This document shows positions 25,632-40,900 of a stretch of 64,000 bases of DNA, piece after piece. The notes below the pieces were generated by a model. The model was not told the origin of the DNA. It saw nothing but the letters and a program-made list of their open reading frames with translations, and searched no databases. This stretch comes from Xylocopa sonorina. Lineage: Eukaryota; Arthropoda; Insecta; Hymenoptera; Apidae. The DNA is taken from assembly GCF_050948175.1 (NCBI RefSeq), contig NW_027490096.1, positions 124,001 to 188,000 of the forward strand. The letters are read 5' to 3'. The position numbers were made by a program, and so were the translations under genes. Position 1 is the stretch's first letter. Every line of letters begins with the position of its first letter.

Positions 25632-26340
25632 CTTCCTAGCACGGAAGTGTCGCATTTACATTCTTTTAAGTGAATACGAGGTATACATTACACTTCGCAA
25701 TGAATATTATATCTTATCACGAAACATAGAAACGAGATGCGATATGACGATGTGAGAAGCGTTGGAACTCTATTGCTTCGATACGTATACATCTGCAAAG
25801 GCTATTTCCTAGCATGGAAGTGTCGCATTTACATTCTTTTGACGTGAATACGAGGTATACATATAACTGCGCAATGAATATTGTATCTTATCATGAAACA
25901 TAGAAATGAGATGCGATATCGGGATTTAAGAAGAATTAGAACTCTATTGCATCGATACGCAGACATCTCCAAACGCTATTTACTAGCAAGGAGGTGTCGC
26001 ATTTACATTCATTTGAAGTGCAGACGAGATATACATAACACTGCACAATGAATATTGTATCTTATCATGGAACACAGAAATGAGATGCGATATCGCGATT
26101 TAAGAAGCATTAGAACTCTACTGCTACGATACGTAGACATCTGCAAACGCTATTTCCTAGCAAGGAAGTGTCGCATTTGCATTCATTTGAAGTGTATGCA
26201 AGGTATACATGACACTTCGCAATGAATATTATATCTTATAAAGAAACATAGAAATGAGATGCTATATCTCGTTTTAAGAAGCATTCGAACCCTGTTGCTA
26301 CGATACGTAGACATCTGCAGACGCTATTTCCTAGCAAGGA

Positions 26341-26342
26341 AG
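26341..26342 (+). repeat. Site of 522-bp (three-monomer) deletion in unit 2
   Basis: Up to about 26340 unit 2 follows 17382-18165 at offset 8,175; from here it follows about 18688 onward at offset 7,653. The lost 522 bp are exactly three monomers, leaving a normal-looking hybrid monomer. Confidence 0.8.
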
Positions 26343-29300
26343 TGACGCATTTACATTCACTTGAAGTGTATACGAGGTATACAAGACACTTCGCAATGAA
26401 TATTATATCTTATCATGAAACATAGAAATGGCGATATCGCGATTTAAGAAGCATTGGGACACTATTGCTTCGATACGTAGACATCTGCAAACACTTTTTC
26501 CGAGGAACTACGTGCCGCATTAACATACTTTTGTGGTGAAGACGAGGTATACATAACACTCCACAATGAATATTATATCTTATCATGATACATAGAAGTG
26601 AGATGCGATATCGCGTTCTAAGGAGCAATAGAACTTTATTGCTACGATACGTAGATATCTGCAAACGCTATTTCCAAGCATAGAAGTGTCGAATTTATAT
26701 TCTTTTGAAGTGAATACGAGGTATACATGACACTTCGCAATGAATATTATATTTTATCATGAGACATAGGAATGAGATGCGGTATCGCGTTTCAAGAAAA
26801 ATTAGATCTATATTGCTACGATACATAGACATCTGCAAACGCTATTTCCTAGCAAGGAAGTGACGCCTTATCATTCTTTTGAAGTGAATACGAGGTATAC
26901 ATAACACTGCACAATGAATATTTTATCTTATCATGAAGAATAGAAATGAGATGCGATATCGCGTTTTAAGAAGCATTAGAACACTATTGCTTCGATACGT
27001 AGACATCTGCAAACGCTACTTCCTAGCACGGAAGTGTCGCATTTACATTCTTTTAAGTGAATACGAGGTATACATTACACTTCGCAATGAATATTATATC
27101 TTATCATGAAACATAGAAATGAGATGCCATATCGCGTTTTAAGAAGAATTAGAACCCTATTGCTACGATACATAGACATCTGCAAACGCTATTTCCTAGC
27201 AAGGAAGTGGCGCATTATCATTCTTTTGAAGTGAATACGAGGTATACATAACACTGCACAACGAATATTATATCTTTTCATGAAACATTGAAATGAGATG
27301 CGATATCGCGATTTAAGCAGCATTAGAACTCTATTGCTTCGATACGTAGACATCTGCAACCGCTGTTTCCTAGCAAGGAAGTGTAGCATTTACATTCTCT
27401 TGAAGTGAATACGAGGTATACATGACACTTGGCAATTAATATTGTATCTTATCATGAAACACAGAAATGAGATGCGATATCGCGATTTAAGAAGCATTAG
27501 AACTCTACTGCTACGATACGTAGACATCTGCAAACGCTATTTCCTAGCATGGAAGTGCCGTATTTACATTCGTTTGAAGTGAAGACGAGGTATACATGAC
27601 ACTTCGCAATGAATATTATATCCTATCATGAAACATAGAAATGAGATGTGATATCGCTATTTAAGAAGCAATAGATCTCTATTGCTTCAATACGTAGACA
27701 TCTGCGAACGCTATTTCCTAGCCAGGAAGTGACGCATTATCATTCTTTTGAAGTGAATACGAGGTATACATAACATTGCACAATGAATATTGTATCTTAT
27801 CATGATACATATTAATGATATGCGATATCGCGATTTAAGCGGCATTAGAACACAATTGCTTCGATACCTAGATATCTGCAAACGCTGCTTCCTAGCAAGG
27901 AAGTGTCGCATCTACATTCCTTTGAAGTGAATACGAGGTATACATGACACTCCGCAATGAATATTATATCTTATCATGAAGCATAGAAATGAGATGCGAT
28001 ATCGCGTTTTAAGAAGCATTAGAACACTATTGCTTCGATACGTTGACATCTGCAAACGCTACTTCCTAGCAAGGAAGTGTTGCATTTACATTCTTTTGAA
28101 GTGAATACGAGGTATACATATAACTGCGCAATGAATATTGTATCTTATCATGAAACATAGAAATGAGATGCGATATAGGGATATAAGAAGAATTAGAACT
28201 CTATTGCATCGATACGCAGACATCTCCAAACGCTATTTACTAGCAAGGAGGTGTCGCATTTACATTCATTTGAAGTGCAGACAAGATATACATAACACTG
28301 CACAATGAATATTGTATCTTATCATTAAACACAGAAATGAGATGCGATATCGCGTTTTAAGAAGCATTAGAACACTATTGCTTCGATACGTTGACATCTG
28401 CAAACGCTACTTCCTAGCATGGAAGTGCCGCATTTACATTCATTTGTAGTGTATGCGAGGTATACATGACAATTGGCAATGAATACTATATCCTATCATG
28501 AAACATAGATATGAGATGCGATATCGCGTTATAAGTAGCATTAGAACTCTATTGCTACGATACGCAGACATCTGGAAACCCTACTTCCTAGCAGGGAATT
28601 GCCGCATTTTCATTCGTTTGAAGTGTGTGCGAGGTATACACTTCGGATCAAACTTCGCACTTATTATTATATCTTATTATGAAACATAGAAATGGGATGC
28701 GATATCGCGTTTTAAGAAGCATTAGAACACTATTGCTTCGATACGTAGACATCTGAAAACGCTATTTCCTAGCATGGAAGTGCCGTATTTACATTCGTTT
28801 GAAGTGAAGACGAGGTATACATGACACTTCGCAATGAATATTATATCTTATCATGAAACATAGAAATGAGATGCGACATCTCATTTTAAGAAGCATTAGA
28901 ACTCTATTGCTTCGATACGTAGACATCTGGAAACGCTATTTCCTAGCAAGGAAGTGTCGCATTTACATTGTTTTGAAGTGAATGCGAGGTATACATGACA
29001 CTCCGCAATGAATATTGTATCTTATCATGAAACACAGAAATGAAATGCGACATCGCTATTTAAGAAGCATGAGAACACTATTGCTTCGATACCTAGACAT
29101 CTGTAAACGCTACTTTCTAGCAAGAAAGTGTCGCATTTACATTCTTTTGAAGTGAATACGAAGTATACAAGACCCTTCGCAATGAATATTATATCCTATC
29201 ATGAAACATAGAAATGAGATGCGATATCGCGTTTTAAGAAGCTTTAGAACTCTATTGCTTCGATACGGAGACATCTGGATACGTAATTTCCTAGAAAGGA

Positions 29301-30684
29301 AGTGTCGCATTTACATTCTTTTGAAGCGAATACGAGGTATACATAACTCTCCACAATGAATATTATATCTTATCATGAAACACAGTATTGAGATGCGATA
29401 TCGCGAATTTAAAGGCATTAGAACACTATTGCTACGATACGTAGACATCTGCAAACGCTATTTCCTAGCAAGGAAGTGTCGCAATTACATTCTTTTGAAG
29501 TGAATACGAGGCATACGTGACACTTCGCAATGAATATTATATCTTATCATGAAACATAGAAATGTGATGTGATATGGCTACTTAAGAAGCATTAGAACTC
29601 TATTTCTTCGATACGTAGACAGCTGCAAACGCTATTTCCTAGCAAGGAAGTGTCACATTTACATTCTCTTGAAGTGAATACGCGGTATACATGACACTTC
29701 GCAATGAATATTATATCTTATCATGAAACATAGAAATGAGATGCTATCTCGCGTTTTAAGAAGAATTAGATCTCCATTTCTACGATACGTAGATATCTGC
29801 AAAAGCTATTTCCTAGCAAGGAAGTGTCGCATTTACATTCTTTTGATGTGCATACTAGGTATACATAACGCTCCAGAATGAATGATATACCTTATCATGA
29901 AACATAGAAATGAGATGCGATATCGCGTTATATGAAGCATTAGAACTCTATTGCTCTGATACGTAGACATCTGTAGACGCTATTTCCTAGCAAGGAAGCG
30001 TCGCATTTACATTCTTTTGAGGTGAATACAATGTAGAGATAACACTGCACAATGTATATTATATCTTATAATGAGACATAGTAATGGGATGCGTTATCAT
30101 GATTTAAGATGCTTTAGAACTCTATTGCTTCGATGCGTAGACATCTGGAATCGCTATTTCCTAGCAAGGAAGTGGCGCGTTTACATTCCTTTGAAGTGTG
30201 GACAAGGAATGCATAGCCCTTCGCAATGAATATTATATCTTATCATGAAACATAGGAATAAGAAGCGATATCGCGATTTAAGAAGCATTAGAACTCTATT
30301 GCTACGATACGTAGACATCTGCAAACGCTATTTCCTAGCAAGGAAGTGCCGCATTTACATTCTTTTGAAGTGAATACGAGGTATACACGACACTTTGCAA
30401 TGAATATTATATCTTATCACGAAGCATAGAAATGAGATGCGATATCCCGTTTCAAGAAGCATTAGAACTGTATTGTTTCGATACGTAGACATCTGGTACC
30501 GCTATTTCCTAGCAAGGAAGTGTCGCGTTTACATTCATTTGAAGTGTATGGAGATATACATGACACATCGCAATGATTATTATATCTTATAATGAAACAT
30601 AGAAATGAAATGCGATATCGCGTTTTAAGAAGCATTAGAACTCTGCTGCTTCGATACGTAGACATCTGCCATCGCTATTTCCTA

Positions 30685-31905
30685 GCAAGGAAGAGTCGCA
30701 TTTACATTCATTTGAAGTGTATGCGAGGTATACAAGACACTTCGCAGTGAATATTACGTCTTATCATGATTCATAGAATTGAGATGCGATATCGCGTTTT
30801 GGGAAGCATTAGAACACTACTGCTACGATACGTAGACATCTGCAGACGCTATTTCCTAGCAAGGAAGTGTCGCATTTACATTCTTTTGAAGTGAATGCGA
30901 GGTATACATAACACTCCATAATGAATATTATATCTTATCATAAAGCATATAAATGAGAAGCGGTTTCGCGTTTTAAGAAGCATTAGAACTCTATTGCTAC
31001 GATACGTAGATATCTGCTGACGCTATTTCCTAGCAAGGAAGTGTCGCATTTACATTCTTTTGAAGTGAATGCAAGGTATACATAACACTCCACAATGAAT
31101 ATTATAACTTATCATGAAACATAGAAATGAGATGCGATATCGCGTTTCGAGAAGCATTAGAACTCTATTGCTACGATACGTAGACATCTGCAAACGCTAT
31201 TTACTAGCAAGGAAGTGTCGTATTTACATTCTTTTGAAGAGAATACGAGGTATACATGACACACCGCAATGAATAGTATATCCTATCATAAAACATAGAA
31301 ATGGGATGCGATATGGCGATTCAAGAAGCATTAGATCCCTATTGCTACGATACGTAGATATCTGCTGACGCTATTTCCTAGCAAGGAAGTGTCGCATTTA
31401 CATTCTTTTGAAGTGAATGCAAGGTATACATAACACTCCACAATGAATATTATAACTTATCATGAAACATAGAAATGAGATGCGATATCGCGTTTCGAGA
31501 AGCATTAGAACTCTATTGCTACGATACGTAGACATCTGCAAACGCTATTTACTAGCAAGGAAGTGTCGTATTTACATTCTTTTGAAGAGAATACGAGGTA
31601 TACATGACACACCGCAATGAATAGTATATCCTATCATAAAACATAGAAATGGGATGCGATATGGCGATTCAAGCAGCATTAGATCTCTATTGCTACGATA
31701 CGTAGATATCTGCTGACGCTATTTCCTAGCAAGGAAGTGTCGCATTTACATTCTTTTGAAGTGAATGCAAGGTATACATAACACTCCACAATGAATATTA
31801 TATCTTATTATGAAGCATAGAAATGAGGAGCGATTTCGCGTTTTAAGAAGCATTAGAAAAATATTACTACGATACGTAGACATCTGCAGACGCTATTTCC
31901 TAGCA
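30685..31905 (+). repeat. Higher-order repeat unit 3, truncated
   Basis: About seven monomers match the start of units 1 and 2, including the two 348-bp dimers. Homology ends at 31905: unit 2 enters block C at GCATGGAAGTGCC (23902), whereas unit 3 continues with GCAAGGATGTGTCGC and diverse monomers. This marks the right edge of the homogenised region. Confidence 0.85.
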
Positions 31906-34900
31906 AGGATGTGTCGCATTTACAGTCTTTTGAAGTGAATACGAGGTATACATAACACTCCACAATGAATATTATACCTTATCGTGAAGCATATAACTGA
32001 GAAGTGGTATCGCGTTTTAAGAAGCATTAGAACCCTTTTGCTGCGATACGTAGACATCTGCAGACGCTATTTCCTAGCAAGGAAGTGTCGCATTTACATT
32101 CTTTTGAAGTGAATACGAGGTATACACAACACTCCACAATGAATATTATATCTTATCATGAAGCATAGAAATGAGGAGCGATTTCGTTTTTTAAGAAGCA
32201 TTAGAACTCTATTGCTTCGATACGTAAACATCTGCAGACGCTATTACCTCGGAAGGAAGTGTCGCATTTACATTCTTTTGAAGTGTAGACGAGATATACA
32301 TAACACTCCACAATGAATATTGTATCTTATCATGAAATATATAATTGAGGATCCATTCGCGTTTTAAGAAGCATTTGAAATCTATTGCTTCGATACGTAA
32401 ACATCCGCAGACGCTATTACCAAGCAAGGAGGTGTCGCATTTTCAATCTTTTGAAGTGAATACGAGGTATACGTAACACTCCACAATGAATATTATATCT
32501 TATCGTGAAATATAGGAATGAGATGCGATATCGCGATATAAGAAGGACTAGAACTCTATTGCTTCGATACGTAGACGTCTGCAAACGCTACTTCCTAGCA
32601 AGGAAGTGTCACGGTTACATTCTTTTGATGTGAATACGACGCATACACGACACATCGCAATGAATATTATATCATATCATAAAACATTAAAATGACATGC
32701 GAAATCTCGTCTTAAGAAGCATTATAACTCTGTCGCTTCGATACGTAGACATCTGCAAACGGTATTTCATATCAAGGAAGTGTAGCACTTACACACTTTT
32801 GAAGTGATTACGAGGTATACATAACAGTCCACAATGAATATTATATCTTATCATGAAACATAGAAATGAGATGCGATATCGCTATTTAAGAAGCACTGGA
32901 ACTCTATTGCTTCGATACGTAGACATCTGCAAACGCCATTTCCAAGCAAGGAAGTGTCGCATTTACTTTCGTTTGAAGTGAATACGAAGTATACTTGACA
33001 CTCCGCAATGAATATTATATCTTATCGTAAAACATAGAAATGAGATGCGATATCGCGTTCTAAGAAGGATTAGAACTCTAATGCTACGATACGTAGACAT
33101 CTGCGAACGCTATTTCCTAGCAAGGAAGTGTCGCATTTATATTCTTCTGAAGTGTATGCGAGGTACACATGACACTTCGCAATGAATATTATATCTTATC
33201 ACGAAACAGAGAAATGAGATGCGATATCGCGTTTTAAGAAGTATTAGAACTCTCTTGCTACGATACATAGACATCTGCAGGCGCTATTTCCTAGCAAGGA
33301 AGTGTCGCATTTACATTCATTTGAAGTGTATGCGAGGTATACATGACACTCCGCAATGCTTATTATATCTTATAGTGAAAAATAGGAATGAGATGCGATA
33401 TCGCGTTTTAAGAAGAATTAGAACTCTATTGCTTCGATACGTAAGCATCTGCAGACGCTATTACCTAGGAAGGAAGTGTCGCATTTACATTCATTTGAAG
33501 TGAATACGGGGAATACATGAAACTTCGCAATGAATGTTATATCTTATCATGAAACATATAAATGTGATGTGATATCGCGTTTTAAGAAGCATTAGAACTC
33601 TATTGCTACGATACGTAGACATCTGCAAACGTTATTTCCTAGCAAGGAAGTGTCGCATTTACATTCTTCTGACGTGAATACAAGGTATACATGACACTTC
33701 GCAATTAATATTATATCTTATCATGTAACATAGAAAGGAGATGCGATATCCCGTTCCAAGAAGCATTAGAACTCTATTGCTTCGATTCGTAGGTATCTGC
33801 AATCGCTATTTCCTAGCAAGGTAGTATCGCATTTTCATTCATTTGAAGTGTATGCGAGGTATACATAACACTTCGCAATGAATATTATATGTTATCATGA
33901 AATATAGAAATGAGATGCGATATCTTGTTTTACGAAGCATTACAATACGCTTGCTACGATACGTAGACATCTGCAATCGCTATTTCCTAGCAAGGAAGTG
34001 TCGCATTTACATTCATTTGAAGTGAATACGAGAAATACATGAATCTTCGCAATGAATATTATATCTTATCATGAAACATAGAAATGTGATGTGAGAGCGC
34101 GTCTTAAGAAGCATTAGAACTCTATTGCTACGATACGTAGACATCTACAAACGCTATTTCATAGCAAGGACGTATCGCATTTACATTCTTTTGAAGTGAA
34201 TGCGAGGTACACATAACATTGCACAATGAATATTATATGTTATCATGAAACATAGAAATGAGATGCGATATCACGATTTAAGATGCATTAGAACTTTATT
34301 GCTTCGATGCGTAGATATCTGCAAACGCCATTTCCTAGCAAGGAAGTGTCGCATTTACATTCATTCGAAGTGAATACGAGGAATACATGAAACTTCGCAA
34401 TGAATATTATATCTTATCATGAGACATAGAAATGTGATGTAATAGCGCGTTTTAAGAAGCATTAGAACTCTATTGCTTCGATACGTAGACATCTGCAAAC
34501 GTTATTTCCTAGCAAGGAAATGTCGCATTTACATTCTTCTGAAGTGAATACAAGGTATACATGACACTTCGCAATTAATATTATATCTTATCATGAAACA
34601 TAGAAATGAGGTGCGACATCTCATTTTAAGAAGCATTAGAACTCTATTGTTTCGATACCTAGTCATCTGGAAACGCTATTTCCTAGCTAGGAAGTGTCGC
34701 ATTTACATTCCTTTGCAGTGAATACAAGGCATACATGACACATCGCAATGAATATTCTATCTTATCATGATACAGAAATGGGATGTGATATCTCGTTTTT
34801 AGAAGCACTTGAACCCTATTGCTGCGATACGTAAACATCTGCAAACGCTATGTCCTAGCAAGGAAGTGTCGCATTTACATTCCTTTGTAGAGAAAACGTG

Positions 34901-35019
34901 GTATACATGATACACCGCATTGAATATTATATCTTATCATAAAACATAGAAATAAGATGCGATATGGCGATTTAAGAAGCAATAGAACACTACTGCTTCG
35001 ATACGTAGACATCTGCATA

Positions 35020-35290
35020 CGCTACTTCCTAGCAAGGAAGTGTCGTATTTACATTCATTTGAAGTGTATGCGAGGTATACATGACACTCCACAGTGAATA
35101 TTATATCTTATCATGAAACATAGAAATGAGGTGCGATATCGCGCTTTAAGAAGCATTAGAACTCTATTGCTACGTAGCTATCTGCAGACGCTATTTCCTA
35201 GCAAGGAAGTGTCGCATTTACATTCCTTTGAAGTGAATGCGAGGTATACATAACACTCCACAATGAATATTATATCTTATCATATAGCAT
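35020..35290 (+). repeat. Local duplication (partner 36578-36848)
   Basis: Offset 1,558 bp. Both copies share a 5-bp deletion that turns GCTACGATACGTAGACATC into GCTACGTAGCTATC (35168 and 36727), and both continue with CATATAGCATATAAATGAG. Confidence 0.75.
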
Positions 35291-35294
35291 ATAA

Positions 35295-36036
35295 ATGAGA
35301 TGCGATATCGCGTTTTGAGAAGCATTAGAACTCAATTGCTACGATACGTAGACATCTGCAAACGCCATTTCCAAGCAAGGAAGTGTCGCATTTACATTCT
35401 AAGGAAGTGTAGACGAGATATACATAACACTCCACAATGAATATAGTATCTTATCATGAAACATCCAATTGAGGATCGATTCGCGTTTTCAGAAGCATTA
35501 GAACTCTGTTGCTAGGATACGTAGACATCTGCAGACGCTATTACCTAGCAAGGAAGTGTTGCATTTACATTCTTTTGAAGTGAATACGAGGTATACATAG
35601 CACTCCACAATGAATATTATATCTTATCATGTAACGTAGATTTGAGGTGCGATATCGCGATTTAAGAAGCACTGGGATACTATTGCTTCGATACGTAGAC
35701 ATCTGCAAACGCTACTTCCTTGCAAGGATGTGTCGCATTTACATTCTTTTGAAGTGAATACGAGGTATACACAACACTCCACAATGAATATTATATCTTA
35801 TCATGAAGCATAGAAATGAGGAGCGATTTCGCGTTTTAAGAAGCATTAGAACTCTATTGCTTCGATACGTAAACATCTGCAGACGCCATTACCTAGGAAG
35901 GAAATGTCGCATTTACATTCTTTTGAAGCGAATACGAGGTATATATAACACTCCACAATGAATATTATATTTTAACGTGAAATATAGAAATGAGGATCGA
36001 TTCGCGCTTTAAGACGCATTAGAACCCTATTGCTAC
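35295..36036 (+). repeat. Segmental duplication, copy 1 (partner 37201-37942)
   Basis: Four monomers repeated at offset 1,906 bp (about 11 monomers). Private markers are CATTCTAAGGAAGTGTAGACG, which breaks the usual CATTCTTTTGAAG, GAGGATCGATTCGCG with a shortened palindrome region, and GTAACGTAGATTTGAGGTGCG. Confidence 0.85.
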
Positions 36037-37200
36037 GATACGTGGACATCTGCAAACGCTATTGCCAAGCAAGGAAGTGTCGCATTTACATTATTTTGAA
36101 GTGAATACGAGGTATACATAACACAGCACAATGAATATTATATCTTACCATGGAACATAGAAATGAAATTCGACATCGCTATTTAAGAAGCATTAGAAAT
36201 CTATGGCTTCGATACGTAGATATCTGCAATCGCTATTTCCTAGCAAGGAATTGTCGCATTTACGTTCTTTTGAAGTAAATACGAGGTATACATGACACTT
36301 CGCAATGAATATTATATCTTATCAGGAACATAGAAATGAGATGCTATATCGCATTATAAGAAGCATTAGAACTCTATTGCTACGATACGTAGACATCTGC
36401 AAACGCTATTTCCTAGCAAGGAAGTGTCGCATTTACACTCTTTTGAAGTGTATGCGAGGTATACATGACACTTCGCAATGAATATTATATCTCATCATGA
36501 AACATAGAAATGAGGTGCGACATCTCGTTTAAAGAAGCATTAGAACTCTATTGTTTCGATACCCAGTCATCTGCAAACGCTACTTCTTAGCAAGGAAGTG
36601 TCGTATTTACATTCATTTGAAGTGTATGCGAGGTATACATGACACTCCACAATGAATATTATATCTTATCATGAAACATAGAAATGAGGTGCGATATCGC
36701 GCTTTAAGAAGCATTAGAATTCTGTTGCTACGTAGCTATCTGCAGACGCTATTTCCTAGCAAGGAAGTGTCGCATTTACATTCCTTTGAAGTGAATGCGA
36801 GGTATACATAACACTCCACAATGAATATTATATCTTATCATATAGCATATAAATGAGGAGCGATTTCGCGTTTTAGGAATCATTAGAACTCTATTGCTAC
36901 GATACGTAGACATCTGCAAACGCTATTTACCAGCAAGGAAGTGTAGCATTTTCAATCTTTTGAAGCGAATACGAGGTATACATAACAATCCATAATGAAT
37001 ATTATATCTTGTCATGAAACATAGAAATGAGATGCGATATGGCGATTTAAGAAGCATTAGAATTCTGTTGCTTCGATACGTAGACAACTGCCATCGCTAT
37101 TTCCTAGCAAGGAAGTGTCGCATTTACATTAATTTGAAGTGTATGCGAGGTATACAAGAAACTTCGCAATGAATATTACATCTTATCATGATTCATAGAA

Positions 37201-37942
37201 ATGAGATGCGATATCGCGTTTTGAGAAGCATTAGAACTCAATTGCTACGATACGTAGACATCTGCAAACGCCATTTCCAAGCAAGGAAGTGTCGCATTTA
37301 CATTCTAAGGAAGTGTAGACGAGATATACATAACACTCCACAATGAATATAGTATCTTATCATGAAACATCTAATTGAGGATCGATTCGCGTTTTAAGAA
37401 GCATTAGAACTCTGTTGCTAGGATACGTAGACATCTGCAGACGCTATTACCTAGCAAGGAAGTGTCGCATTTACATTCTTTTGAAGTGAATACGAGGTAT
37501 ACATAGCACTCCACAATGAATATTATATCTTATCATGTAACGTAGATTTGAGGTGCGATATCGCGATTTAAGAAGCACCGGGATACTATTGCTTCGATAC
37601 GTAGACATCTGCAAACGCTACTTCCTTGCAAGGATGTGTCGCATTTACATTCTTTTGAAGTGAATACGAGGTATACACAACACTCCACAATGAATATTAT
37701 ATCTTATCATGAAGCATAGAAGTGAGGAGCGATTTCGCGTTTTAAGAAGCATTAGAACTCTATTGCTTCGATACGTAAACATCTGCAGACGCCATTACCT
37801 AGGAAGGAAGTGTCGCATTTACATTCTTTTGAAGCGAATACGAGGTATATATAACACTCCACAATGAATATTACATTTTAACGTGAAATATAGAAGTGAG
37901 GATCGATTCGCGCTTTAAGAAGCATTAGAACCCTATTGCTAC
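37201..37942 (+). repeat. Segmental duplication, copy 2 (partner 35295-36036)
   Basis: Second copy at offset 1,906 bp, with scattered substitutions such as AAGCACCGGGATAC against AAGCACTGGGATAC. Together with the 1,558-bp pair it shows that roughly 9- to 11-monomer blocks were copied here. Confidence 0.85.
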
Positions 37943-40900
37943 GATACATTGACATCTGCAGACGCTATTTCCTAGCAAGGAAGTGTCGCATTTACATTCT
38001 TTTGAAGCGAACACGAGGTATACATAACAATCCACAATGAAAATTATATCTTATCATGAAGCATATAAATGAGGATCGATTTCGCGTTTTAAGAAGCATT
38101 AGAACTCTATTGCATCGATAAGTAGACATCTACAGACGCTATTTCCTAGCAAGGAAGTGTCGCATTTACAATCTTTTGAAGTGAATACGAGGTATACATA
38201 ACACTCCAAAATGAATATTATATCTTATCATGAAGCATATAAATGAGGATCGATTTCGCGTTTTAAGAAGCATTAGAACTCTATTGCTTCGATAAGTAGA
38301 CATCTGCAGACGCTACTTCCTAGCAAGAAAGTGTGGCATTTATATTCATTTGTAGTGTATGCGAGGTATACATAACACTCCACAGTGAATATCATGACTT
38401 ATCATGAAACATAGAAATGAGATGTGACATGGCGATTTAAGAAGCATTAGAACTCTATTGCTTCGATAAGTAGACATCTGCAGACGCTACTTCCTAGCAA
38501 GGAAGTGTCGCATTTATATTCATTTGTAGTGTATGCGAGGTATACATAACACTGCACAATGAACACTATATCTTATCATAAAACATAGAAATGAGATGCC
38601 ATATCTCGTTTTAAGAAGCATTATAACTCTGTTGCTTCGATACGTAAACGTCTGCCATCGCTATATCCTAGCAAGGAATTGTCGCATTTACATTCTTTTG
38701 AAGTCAATACGAGGTATACATAACACTCCACATTAAATATTATATCTTATCATGAAACATAGGAATGAGATGCGATATCGCGTTATGAGAAGCATTAGAT
38801 CTCTATTGCCACGATACGTAGACATCTGCAAACGCTATGTCCTAGCAAGGAAGTGTCGTATTTACAATCTTTTGAAGAGAATTCGAGGTATACATGACAC
38901 TTCGCAATGCTTATTATATCTTATAGTGAAACATAGGAATGAGATGCGATATCGCGTTTTAAGAAGAATTAGAACTCTATTGCTACGATACGTAGACATC
39001 TGCAGACGCTATTTCCTAGCAAGGAAGTGTCGCATTAACATTCTTTTGAAGTGAATACGAAGTATACATAACACTCCACAATGAATATCATATCTTATCA
39101 TGAAACAAAGAAATGAGATGCAAACATGGCGATTTAAGAAGCAAGAGAACTCTATTGCTTCGATACGTAGACATCTGCAGACGCTACTTCCTAGCAAGGA
39201 AGTGTCGCCTTTATATTCATTTGTAGTGTATGCGAGGTATACATAACACTGCACAATGAACATTATATCTTTTCATGAATCATATAATTGGGGAGCGATT
39301 TCGCATTTTAAGAAGCATTGGATATCTATTGCTTCGATACGTAGACATCTGAAAACGCTACTTCCTAGCAATGAAGTGTCGCATTTACATTCTATTGAAG
39401 TGAATACGAAGTACACATAACACTCAGCAATGAATATTATATCTTATCATGACACATAGAAATGTGATGCGATATCGCGATTTAAGAAGCACTAGAACTC
39501 TATTGCTACGATACGTAGACATCTGCCAACGCTATTTCCTACCAACGAAGTGTCGCATTTACATTCATATGAAGTGAATACGAAGTATACATGACACTCC
39601 GCAATGAATATTATATCTTATCCTAAGACATAGAAATGAGATGCGATATCTCGTTTTAAGAAACATTAGAACACCATTGCTACGATTCGTCGATATCTGC
39701 AGATGCTATTTTCCAGGAAGGAAGTGTCGCATTTACATTCTTTTGAAGTCAATACGAGGTATACATAACACTCCACATTAAGTATTATATCTTATCATGA
39801 AACATAGAAATGAGATGCGATATCGCGTTATGAGAAGCATTAGATCTCTATTGCTACGATACGTAGACATCTGCAAACGCTATTTCCTAGCAAGGAAGTG
39901 TCGCATTAACATTCTTTTGAAGTGAATACGAGGTATACATGACACTCCACAATGAATATTATATCTTATCATGAAGCATATAAATGAGGAGCCATTTCGC
40001 GTTATAAGAAGCATTAGAACTCTATTGCTTCGATGCGTAGACATCTGGAAACGCAATTTCCTAGCAAGGAAGTGTCGCATTTACCTCCTTTTGAAGTGCA
40101 TACATGGTATACATGACACTTCGCAATCAATATTATATCTTATCATGAAACATAGAAATGAAATGCGATTTCGCGTTTTGAGAAGCATTAGAACACTAAC
40201 GCTACGATACGTAGCCATCTGCAAACGCTATTTCCTAGCCAGGGAGTGTCTCATTTACATTCTTTTGAAGTGAATACGAGGTATACATAACACTGCACAA
40301 TGAATATTATATCTCATCATGAAACATAGAAATGTGATGCGATATCGCCTTTTTAGGAACATTAGAACACTATCGCTACGATACGTAGACATCTTCAAAC
40401 GTTATTTCCAAGCAAGGAAGTGTCGCATGTACATTCTTTTGAAGTGAATACGAGGTATACATAACACAGCACAATGAATATTATATCTTACCATGGAACA
40501 TAGAAATGAAATTCGATATCGCTATTTAAGAAGCATTAGAACTCTATGTCTTCGATACGTAGACATCTGCAATCGCTATTTCCTAGCAAGGAATTGTCGC
40601 ATTTACGTTCTTTTGAAGTAAATACGAGGTATACATGACACTTCGCAATGAATATTATATCTTATCCTAAAACAGGAATGAGGTGCGATATCTCGTTTTA
40701 AGAAATATTAGAACTCTATTGCTTCGATACGTAGATATCTGCAGATGCTATTCCCTAGGAAGGAGGTGTCGCACATACATTCTTTTGAAGTGAATACGAG
40801 GTATACATAACACTGCACAATGAATATTATATCTTATCATGAAACATAGAGATGAGATGCGATATGACGACTTAAGAAGCATTAGAACTCTACTGCTTCG

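Larger units (their letters stand above)
22684..30684 (+). repeat. Higher-order repeat unit 2 (8,001 bp)
   Basis: This unit runs from the GCAAGGAAGAGTCGC tag at 22684 to the next at 30685, 3 bp short of 46 monomers of 174 bp. It follows unit 1 with only rare substitutions, for example GCGATATCGC near 21047 against GCGACATCGC near 29047. It has no LTR: at 25557-25631 the two sequences that flank 2,442 bp in unit 1 are fused within a 79-bp shared stretch. Confidence 0.9.

Noticed and set aside
38752..39054. A 100-codon frame through two monomers (also 33219-33503, 39971-40273 and 53641-53955) that looks like a repeated basic protein
   Set aside because: The monomer is 58 codons long, so any frame without a stop persists across units. 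Frames are open on both strands, broken by stops and small indels elsewhere, and the amino-acid pattern simply follows the satellite.
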